This document shows, in pieces, positions 32,440 to 38,253 of a stretch of DNA of 38,253 nucleotides (the first letter of the stretch is position 1; the number at the start of each line of letters is the position of its first letter). Source of the stretch: an uncultured Phascolarctobacterium sp. (GTDB taxonomy: Bacteria; Bacillota; Negativicutes; Acidaminococcales; Acidaminococcaceae); the NCBI GenBank assembly GCA_958448515.1, contig CAUDEF010000020.1, positions 1 through 38,253 of the forward strand, given 5' to 3'. The translations under genes were made by a program, and so were the position numbers. The notes below the pieces were generated by a model that was not told where the DNA came from, ran no database searches, and was given only the letters and a program-made list of their open reading frames with translations.

Positions 32440-33556
32440 AATTTCCTCTGACATATTCTCTGGGTACACGCGGACTTACAGCACAGACAATTTCATAGCA
32501 AATTGTCTCAGCCCATTCTGCCACCAGCTCCATAGGCAGCTCACGTCCGCCAAAAACAATAACCTCATCACCAAGCTTAACATCAGGTATATCCGTTATA
32601 TCAAGCATAGTCTGATCCATACATACTCTGCCGATAATAGGCGCTTTTTCTCCATTAATCAGCATATAACCCTTATTGGACAACCTTCTGCTGATACCAT
32701 CCGCATAGCCAAGGGGCACAGTCGCAACAATACTGGGCCTTGTAAGAGTACAGGTTCTGCCGTAGCCGATTGTTTCTCCGGCAGGCAAAGTTTTAATAAA
32801 AGCAACCTTTGTTTTCACAGTCATAACCGGCTCAAAATCTTTGTAGCAATCTATCATATGAGCAGGGTGCAAACCGTACAGGGTAATGCCCTGACGCACC
32901 ATATCCAGCTGATATTCCTGCAGCTCTGTCAAAGCAGCACTGTTGGCAATATGTCTGATGGGGATATGCACTCCCTCTCTTTCAATAAACTGCAGTGCCT
33001 CCTGAAAACGGGCAAACTGATATGCAGCATACTCCTTGTCATCCGCATCAGCAGTAGCAAAATGAGAAAACACACCTTCTATTTCAATGCCGGGCAAAGA
33101 TGCCGCCAACTTTGCAAATCTGCCTGCATCCTTAACATGCAAGCCGATTCTGTGCATACCTGTATCTACCTTTAAATGTATTTTGGCTTTGGTATGTAGC
33201 TTTAAAGCAGCTTCATTTAATGCATACAATCTTTCTTCATCAAAAACGGCATGGCTGATATTATACCTTACCACAATATCCGCCACTTCCGGCAGCATTG
33301 CTCCAAGTACAAGAATGGGAATATCAATGCCAGCATCACGCAGTTTTACCGCCTCCTGCAGCAAAGCCACTGCCAAGAAATCTGCACCATTACGGGCAGC
33401 CTCCTGTGCAACACGCACTGCGCCATGACCATAAGCATCAGCCTTAACAACGGCGCATAACTTAGTGGAAGGCTTTAAATTTGCTTTTGCCACCTGAACA
33501 TTATGTGCCACGGCATCAAGATTTATCTCTGCCCAGGCACCTCTTTGAATATGCAC
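32438..33556 (-). CDS. alr: alanine racemase
   Basis: This 372-residue PLP enzyme interconverts L- and D-alanine for peptidoglycan. The PLP lysine is in AVVKADAYGHGA (Lys ~38). The conserved HIANSAA, MVRQGITLYGLHP, GYGRT and RVCMDQTMLDIT follow. I prefer the GTG at 33556, with GGAGG eight bases upstream; an in-frame TTG at 33571 has no ribosome site and would add five residues. It converges on the LysR gene. D-alanine supply fits the LCP and PAP2 envelope genes, though they are not linked. Confidence 0.95.
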   Translation of the reverse strand: MHIQRGAWAEINLDAVAHNVQVAKANLKPSTKLCAVVKADAYGHGAVRVAQEAARNGADFLAVALLQEAVKLRDAGIDIPILVLGAMLPEVADIVVRYNISHAVFDEERLYALNEAALKLHTKAKIHLKVDTGMHRIGLHVKDAGRFAKLAASLPGIEIEGVFSHFATADADDKEYAAYQFARFQEALQFIEREGVHIPIRHIANSAALTELQEYQLDMVRQGITLYGLHPAHMIDCYKDFEPVMTVKTKVAFIKTLPAGETIGYGRTCTLTRPSIVATVPLGYADGISRRLSNKGYMLINGEKAPIIGRVCMDQTMLDITDIPDVKLGDEVIVFGGRELPMELVAEWAETICYEIVCAVSPRVPREYVRGN

Positions 33557-33573
33557 GCCATTAACCTCCAACT

Positions 33574-33611
33574 ACAAAAAAATAAACCGGCTGTAATTGC
33601 TTACAGCGGTT
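33574..33611 (-). terminator. terminator after the Cys-rich membrane protein gene
   Basis: On minus, GCTGTAA/TTACAGC arms around GCAA, extended by AACC/GGTT with one bulge, are followed by a T-rich run. It ends 33 bases past the stop. Confidence 0.82.
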
Positions 33612-33643
33612 ATTTTTACTCTCTACAACAAATTAGCATATAG

Positions 33644-33811
33644 CTATTTAACTTTTTTGTCAACGTTTTCTTTGGCCTGCATACACTGCTGCGCTCTTGC
33701 GCAGCCACTGCAGCCGCTGCAGCCAGTTTGGGAATATTTTCTGCCAAAATAGCTGCGCAGCGCCAGCACTACACAGACAACTAAAATACCGCCAATAATA
33801 TAATCTGCCAT
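33644..33811 (-). CDS. FeoB-associated-type Cys-rich membrane protein
   Basis: This 55-residue protein starts with ATG at 33811. One transmembrane helix (ADYIIGGILVVCVVLALRSYF) is followed by a cysteine cluster TGCSGCSGCARAQQC and a Lys-rich tail. The pattern matches the small FeoB-associated Cys-rich family encoded after feoB in many anaerobes, but no feo gene is present here. The cluster could bind iron or a cluster at the membrane. A DUF898-like gene lies nine bases upstream on the same strand. Confidence 0.8.
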   Translation of the reverse strand: MADYIIGGILVVCVVLALRSYFGRKYSQTGCSGCSGCARAQQCMQAKENVDKKVK

Positions 33812-33820
33812 TTTGACACC

Positions 33821-34129
33821 TTATTCATCAAAAACCGTATTTTCTGTTTCCCAGCGCTTAAACTGACAATAACCCCAGGGAGCATACAAACCAAAAGTAA
33901 TGGTAGTAAGCACCATGATAATCAGCCACTGAAAGAAAAAGCCGATACCGGTACCATCAAAGCGCAGTCTTCTGCCTTCAACATAGGTATTGCGGCAAAT
34001 CCAGCGCTGCTGAGCTGAATATGCCCACGGAAAATATAATCCAAAGGTAATTACAGAAATCACCGTAGTCCAGATAAGCAGCCAAAAGTAGCCAAAGCCG
34101 CTGCCCCTAAATTCAAATTGTTTATACAT
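33821..34129 (-). CDS. DUF898/YjgN-like small membrane protein
   Basis: This 102-residue protein is two copies of one unit: a hydrophobic helix, then TFGLYFPWAYSAQQRW (~residues 27-42), and again TFGLYAPWGYCQFKRW (~77-92). The repeat and the FGLY-x-PW motif are typical of DUF898, whose usual members are several times longer. The function is unknown. AGGAGG precedes the ATG. It lies directly upstream of the Cys-rich membrane gene, so the two are probably co-transcribed. Confidence 0.8.
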   Translation of the reverse strand: MYKQFEFRGSGFGYFWLLIWTTVISVITFGLYFPWAYSAQQRWICRNTYVEGRRLRFDGTGIGFFFQWLIIMVLTTITFGLYAPWGYCQFKRWETENTVFDE

Positions 34130-34284
34130 AACAAGTCCTCCTTGCTTTACTCTCTTTTCTTAATCATATGTTAAATGATAAATATTTGCAAATGAAGACT
34201 TTGTGAATTTATACCTGCTAAACCTTATTTATAGAAATAAATAGTAAACATGTACTGTCAAAAAAACAAACCATAAATTTATTG

Positions 34285-35208
34285 TTATCTTTTACGATAA
34301 CAATCTTGGCAATAAATCTTACCCGTAGACAAATCCTCTATCCATCTATTGATATGTTTACTACAAACTGCACACTTTGGCCAAATTTCTCTATAACAAT
34401 TCTCACTGCAATATTTCTTACCTGTTTTAGCATCTTCAGTCCATTGATTCATAGGCTGCCCACAAGTTGCACATTTCGGCCAAGTTTTTTTATAACATCC
34501 CTCACTACAATACCTATATCCATTATCGTCTTCAATGAATCCAGTAAGTTCTTTATGGCATACTGCACAATTATACTCAGACTTTTCAAGAAGCACATTC
34601 GTTTCATTCTCCGGATTACTACGACTATATTTACTGTAATAATCAGATGTATTTTCACATTTGCCATTAGAACCATAATTTTGCTCAATATTATTTTGTC
34701 TACTTACTATATATTTTCTCCATTCTATATTCAAAAATTTTTTTTCTTTTTCTGTTATTGCCCCATCACAACTAATCAATTCTTCAACTAATTTATTCAA
34801 CACTAAAATATTTTCCAAATCCAATACATCTAAATATTTTTCTTTCAAATTTTTAAAACTGTATGATCCATTAAATATCGCTTGTAAATCATTAATTTCA
34901 CTAGCAGTAAATATCTTTTTATTAGCTTCAGAGTTCCAATCCCCAAATTGCTCGTTAATTATAATCCGTTCCTCTACAGATATTTCGCCATCAATATTCG
35001 CTACATAATACAATAATATAACTCCTGTTACACGTAATTTATCCGTGCTATTAGCAAGTATATCCGCAAATTTTTCTTTACACTTATCTGCTCCGGCCCT
35101 ACATCCATCAGAATATGCATCTCTTATTTTTTGTTCATTTTCTTCATTATCTGTCAATATAGCACCTAAAATTGCACCAGCTAACACAATTACGGGAATA
35201 GGAAACAT
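34285..35208 (-). CDS. membrane-anchored TerB-like protein with three zinc ribbons
   Basis: This 307-residue protein, of unknown function, begins with a hydrophobic anchor (FPIPVIVLAGAILGAIL). A helical region (~55-165) has two acidic motifs, NIDGEISVEER (Asp73) and CDGAITEKEKKFL (Asp148), spaced as in TerB/DjlA-type domains. After a Ser/Asn linker come three near-identical zinc ribbons: C214xxC217...C234xxxC238, C246xxC249...C267xxxC271, C279xxC282...C300xxC303, each with a W-x-ED or similar turn. The ATG at 35208 has AGGAGGA at proper spacing; an ATG at 35214 is too close. It is visibly AT-richer than neighbours and lies 33 bases after the 402-residue gene. Confidence 0.82.
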   Translation of the reverse strand: MFPIPVIVLAGAILGAILTDNEENEQKIRDAYSDGCRAGADKCKEKFADILANSTDKLRVTGVILLYYVANIDGEISVEERIIINEQFGDWNSEANKKIFTASEINDLQAIFNGSYSFKNLKEKYLDVLDLENILVLNKLVEELISCDGAITEKEKKFLNIEWRKYIVSRQNNIEQNYGSNGKCENTSDYYSKYSRSNPENETNVLLEKSEYNCAVCHKELTGFIEDDNGYRYCSEGCYKKTWPKCATCGQPMNQWTEDAKTGKKYCSENCYREIWPKCAVCSKHINRWIEDLSTGKIYCQDCYRKR

Positions 35209-35241
35209 AAACATTCCTCCTCTTTCTTAATAATTATAGAA

Positions 35242-36450
35242 TCAAATTTGATATCCAAGCTTAGCTAATTTTTGATTTATTTCGTCTTCCTCTTTGACAA
35301 ATTCATTATCAATACACTGACGTATAAAATCATATTTTATCTTTCTGATCGTTTTCCTATCCGTCATAATTCTCCAGAGTGTCACAAAAATACCCCCAAC
35401 ATCTAATCTTTTAAAATCTTTTGTTCCAGCAACATAACTAATATTTATTATAGAAGATAGAATATTAGAATATGTTAGAATTTTACGAGTTCGTACATCA
35501 TACAATCTTGCATCATCTCTTTGTGGATCCATATAAAGCCTATGGAACATTGCTACAATATTATTGATTAATACTGCTAACACTATTCCTCTAGATACAC
35601 TATACAAGTCAATCTGTACACCTTTACTCATCAGAAATTTTGAAGTTTCTGGACTGATAATATTTACAATCGGCATAGGTAATCCCATTTTCGTAAATAC
35701 ATCTGTACTATAATGCAGAGCCTGCTTCAAAAATGATGCACCTATAATTTCCGGATTATTACGACAAACCTTAATAGTACTATTAAACATAGTTACAATA
35801 TCTGTTTTATCATCAATTTCATTATTTCTTATACAATATGATGGATAACCTTTACTCATTTCGTTAACACATAAAGTATTGGTAGCAATATTAGCTGTCC
35901 CAACTATCCATCCTGCAATAGGATCATGACCTAATGTAGCATACCTATGATTTGACCCACTCAATCCAACACTTTCATAAGGATATTTGGCTTTAAATCT
36001 CAATGACCTTCTTACAACATCATAAGGAACTTGATGTGATAATATATCCTGCCAAGAAGCAGGTATTAAGCCCTCAACAAATTGGTCCGCATCAGACGCT
36101 TTATCAAATCTTCCCTTATCGTTGCTAACTAAATACCACCTTAAAACCTGTAATCCAGCAGTTACAATTAAAATCTTTATATCTAAATCTGTTAATGATG
36201 TTTTTTCAGAAAATGCCTTTTCATATTTATGTAGATCATAAATATATTTATTGCTTAATACATCAATTTCATCATCTGATATTTCAAGTAAATTTTCATA
36301 ATATTTTTTATCATATATTCCTGTAAATTTATTTTTATTACAGTTAATTTTTAAATTCTCAAGACTTTTCTGAAGGTTTTGGGAGCTAAGCCTTTTTTTA
36401 TAAGTTTCTTTAAATTTCTGTTCATTTTCAACGCTAAAATAACTTTCCAT
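35242..36450 (-). CDS. unrecognised 402-residue protein with His/Asp motifs
   Basis: I do not recognise this family by name. It has a charged N-terminus (~1-90) and then several moderately hydrophobic segments (~91-107, 178-193, 287-305, 327-341). Possible active-site residues are SNHRYATLGHDPIAGW (His168-Arg169, His175-Asp176) and ALHYSTDVFTKMGLPMP (His246-x3-Asp250). The second pattern, His-x3-Asp then G-x-P, recalls membrane metal-dependent hydrolases of the YdjM/DUF457 type; this is a loose resemblance only. GGAGT stands eight bases before the ATG. It is strongly AT-rich, first gene of a two-gene unit with the TerB/zinc-ribbon protein. Confidence 0.75.
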   Translation of the reverse strand: MESYFSVENEQKFKETYKKRLSSQNLQKSLENLKINCNKNKFTGIYDKKYYENLLEISDDEIDVLSNKYIYDLHKYEKAFSEKTSLTDLDIKILIVTAGLQVLRWYLVSNDKGRFDKASDADQFVEGLIPASWQDILSHQVPYDVVRRSLRFKAKYPYESVGLSGSNHRYATLGHDPIAGWIVGTANIATNTLCVNEMSKGYPSYCIRNNEIDDKTDIVTMFNSTIKVCRNNPEIIGASFLKQALHYSTDVFTKMGLPMPIVNIISPETSKFLMSKGVQIDLYSVSRGIVLAVLINNIVAMFHRLYMDPQRDDARLYDVRTRKILTYSNILSSIINISYVAGTKDFKRLDVGGIFVTLWRIMTDRKTIRKIKYDFIRQCIDNEFVKEEDEINQKLAKLGYQI

Positions 36451-36584
36451 CACATGTTACTCCATTTAACTGCATCTTTAATAAGTATTAAAATAAATTT
36501 TCTATTTTTAGAGTATCATACATCTATAATTAACGCTATGAGTTTTAAGAATAATTATGCATATTATTAATAATCATAATAAAT

Positions 36585-37049
36585 TCACAGTATTTTATCT
36601 TCAGAGTAATATTTCATGCTCTTCTTTATCTGACGCATTCTAAGCGGAATCTGCTCATCTGTTAGCTGCTTATGTACAGCAACAGTTCCTGCCTGCGCTG
36701 CTGTTTCGTAATACCACACCTTGTAATCAAGCACGGACAGAATATTTTGCAGCTTGCTCATCTGTTCAATTACGGCATTTCTCTGATAAACAAAAAGCTG
36801 CAGCCGCTGTTTTATAGTGCTGTCACCGGCAAGCACCATATCAATATAGCCCTTAATATGTTTAAGCTCCAATCCGGCTGATTTTAAACATTCAATAATA
36901 CGTATCCATTCGCAATCCTCGTCACTAAATACTCTGACTCCTCCGGATGTGCGCTCCACAAAAGGAAGCAAGCCTTCTTTATCGTAGTAACGTAATGTTG
37001 ATGCCGGAATACCTGTAAGTTTTGCAACTTCACCAATTGTATAAGACAT
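36585..37049 (-). CDS. MerR-family transcriptional regulator
   Basis: This 154-residue regulator has the MerR winged helix (YTIGEVAKLTGIPASTLRYYDKEGLL, positions 3-28) and a dimerisation coiled coil (~75-115). It lacks the cysteines of metal sensors in the C-terminal part, so it belongs with the aldehyde/drug-responsive MerR groups (AdhR/BltR-like). AAGGAG precedes the ATG. It diverges from an SDR oxidoreductase whose promoter carries a perfect MerR-type operator. A near-copy of that operator lies in its own leader, so it probably controls both. Confidence 0.94.
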   Translation of the reverse strand: MSYTIGEVAKLTGIPASTLRYYDKEGLLPFVERTSGGVRVFSDEDCEWIRIIECLKSAGLELKHIKGYIDMVLAGDSTIKQRLQLFVYQRNAVIEQMSKLQNILSVLDYKVWYYETAAQAGTVAVHKQLTDEQIPLRMRQIKKSMKYYSEDKIL

Positions 37050-37064
37050 ATTGAACTCCTTTAT

Positions 37065-37080
37065 TTAAAGTTAAGTTTAA
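37065..37080 (-). promoter_or_regulatory. second MerR operator in the merR leader
   Basis: TTAAAGTTAAGTTTAA differs by one base from the palindrome at 37256-37271. It lies 16 bases before the MerR ATG, next to its ribosome site. Confidence 0.6.
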
Positions 37081-37250
37081 AATATACCTATAAAATAATA
37101 TATCACCAGCAATTAGACATAGCAATTAAACTGAACTTTTTCACAGCAAAATACTTTTTTTCTGCAGCCATGCCGCCAGCTTTTTAATATATTTGCATTG
37201 TATTCATATATTGTATTACATTTCAACAAAAAAATTTTTGCTCGCTGCTA

Positions 37251-37281
37251 TTGACTTAAAGTTAACTTTAATTATTACAAT
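37251..37281 (+). promoter_or_regulatory. MerR-type promoter and operator for the SDR gene
   Basis: TTGACT (37251-37256) and TACAAT (37276-37281) are 19 bp apart, the over-long spacer typical of MerR-activated promoters. The spacer holds the perfect 16-bp palindrome TTAAAGTTAACTTTAA (37256-37271). The rest of the gap 37050-37351 is AT-rich, and I see no gene in it. Confidence 0.85.
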
Positions 37282-37351
37282 AACACTAAACAGCAGCTAT
37301 TGATAATGAAACTGTTTTTTATTTATGTTTACTAAAAGGAAGTGCATACAA

Positions 37352-38181
37352 ATGTCTGAAGTTATTTTATGGTCCGGTGCAGGACAGATTGGTATGGCTA
37401 TCGCCCGCCGTATTGGTTACGGCAAAAAATTTTTGTTGGTGATAAAAACTATGACAATGCCAAACAAGCTGCCCAGATAATGAACAATGCCGGCTTTGAC
37501 GTTACTCCGCTTATAATGGACTTAGGCTCTCGCAAGTCTGTTACTGAATTTATCAATGCCGCACAGGAAGCAGGCGAAATCGTTCATCTTATCAACGCTG
37601 CCGGAGTATCTCCCAGCCAGGCCTCAATAGAAACAATATTACAGGTTGACTTATACGGTACATCTGCATTGCTTGAAGAAGTTGGCCGTGTTATTAAGCC
37701 TGGCGGCAGCGGTGTTACAATTTCCAGTCAGTCCAGTCACAGAATGCCTGCCCTGAGCGCAGAAGATGATGAACTGCTGGCTGCTACCGATCCGGAAAAA
37801 CTGCTTGACCTTGACATTCTGCAGCCAGAAAATATTTGCGATACCTTACATGCCTACCAGCTTGCCAAACGCTGCAACGAAAAACGAGTTATGTATGAAG
37901 CAGTACGCTGGGGCGAAAAAAGAGCACGCATTAACTCCATTTCTCCCGGCATCATCGTTACACCATTGGCAATAGATGAGTTTAATGGTATTCGTGGAGA
38001 TTTTTATAAAAACATGTTTGCCAAAAGTCCCTGCGGACGCCCAGGCACCGCTGATGAAGTAGCAGCTCTGGCAGAACTTGTAATGGATCCGCAGGGAGCG
38101 TTTATTACCGGTTCAGATTTCCTTATTGACGGCGGAGCCACTGCCTCCTACTTCTACGGTCCTCTTAAACCCAATGCCTGA
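37352..38181 (+). pseudogene. SDR-family oxidoreductase, frameshifted
   Basis: The true start is ATG 37352 behind AAAGGA: MSEVILWSGAGQIGMAIARRIGYGKK, with the Rossmann glycine motif. At A6T5 (37424-37434) the frame breaks and the original frame stops at 37480 after 42 residues. One extra A would read GKKIFVGDKNYD and join the downstream frame, giving 276 residues. That part has NAAGVS, the catalytic YQLAK (Tyr-x3-Lys), a serine-rich ISSQSSH and the SDR C-terminus (GRPGTADEVAALAELV, GSDFLIDGGAT). It is an NAD(P)-dependent oxidoreductase of unknown substrate, under the MerR promoter. A sequencing error is possible. Confidence 0.85.
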
Positions 38182-38203
38182 AAACAAAAACTGGTCAGAA
38201 ATG

Positions 38204-38253
38204 AACTGCACCCCAAAAGTTGTACTTTTGGAGGTGCAGTTTTTTCATGACAA
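38204..38253 (+). mobile_element. possible left end of an IS3-family element (or terminator of the SDR gene)
   Basis: AACTGCACC and CCAAAAGT (38204-38220) are mirrored by ACTTTTGG and GGTGCAGTT (38224-38241) with one bulged A and a TGT loop, then T6. TGAACTGCACCCCAAAAGTT resembles terminal repeats of IS150-group IS3 elements. GGAGG (38230-38234) is followed by ATG ACA A at 38247, as at the start of orfA. A plain strong terminator is the alternative. Confidence 0.4.

Noticed and set aside
34184..34193. ATTTGCAAAT palindrome upstream of the DUF898-like gene
   Set aside because: It is short and AT-rich, with no second copy or promoter placement to support a site.
1..38253. CRISPR array, prophage or integrase
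   Set aside because: No regularly spaced repeats, phage structural genes or recombinase were seen.

Overview
The window looks like chromosome of a diderm Firmicute (class Negativicutes; a Phascolarctobacterium/Acidaminococcus-like host is my guess from gene content, not a search). Gene neighbourhoods are Firmicute (walJ-htrA-rlmH, dnaX-ybaB-recR-bofA, a FakA/DegV pair, Tex beside a Fur regulator), yet there are genuine outer-membrane proteins: an autotransporter and a FadL/OmpP1-type barrel. Almost every gene is on the minus strand. Only tex, a LysR regulator and a broken SDR gene are on plus, so the order below runs against transcription.

Layout. 1-1579: autotransporter cut by the window edge. 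Its promoter carries a run of nine G between the -35 and a perfect -10 box, which predicts phase variation. 1970-4991: rlmH, htrA, walJ, deoC. 5111-7857: Fur/PerR-type regulator with two palindromes flanking its promoter, divergent from tex. 7875-9307: PAP2 phosphatase and a lysine-exporter-like protein encoded as two overlapping genes. 9360-11851: FakA-type kinase and DegV (FakB) fatty-acid carrier. 12091-14153: LCP cell-wall ligase and Nudix hydrolase. 14306-16027: dicarboxylate/amino-acid symporter with a tandem operator, and an XRE regulator. 16203-20473: dnaX, ybaB, recR, bofA, thiD/pdxK and a CGGC protein. 20581-20973: tRNA-Ser(GGA) and SRP RNA behind one strong promoter. 21003-21851: tandem universal stress protein.

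21972-27565 is a tight five-gene operon: flavodoxin/ferredoxin protein, two GlcD-type FAD dehydrogenases, a MetQ/NlpA lipoprotein and an M20 amidohydrolase. It looks like uptake, deacylation and oxidation of an amino-acid or hydroxy-acid substrate. 27761-29907: FadL-like barrel and a TPR-like protein. 29992-32426: sodium:solute symporter divergent from a LysR regulator. 32438-34129: alanine racemase, a 55-residue FeoB-associated-type Cys-rich membrane protein, and a small DUF898-like membrane protein.

34285-36450 is an AT-rich two-gene cassette with no function I recognise: a membrane-anchored TerB-like protein with three zinc ribbons, and a 402-residue protein with conserved-looking His-Arg, His-Asp-Pro and His-x3-Asp signatures. 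It is the best candidate here for an undescribed system. 36585-38181: a MerR regulator and a divergent SDR oxidoreductase controlled by a textbook 19-bp-spaced MerR promoter; the SDR gene has a one-base frameshift. The last ~50 bases may be the left end of an IS3-family element.
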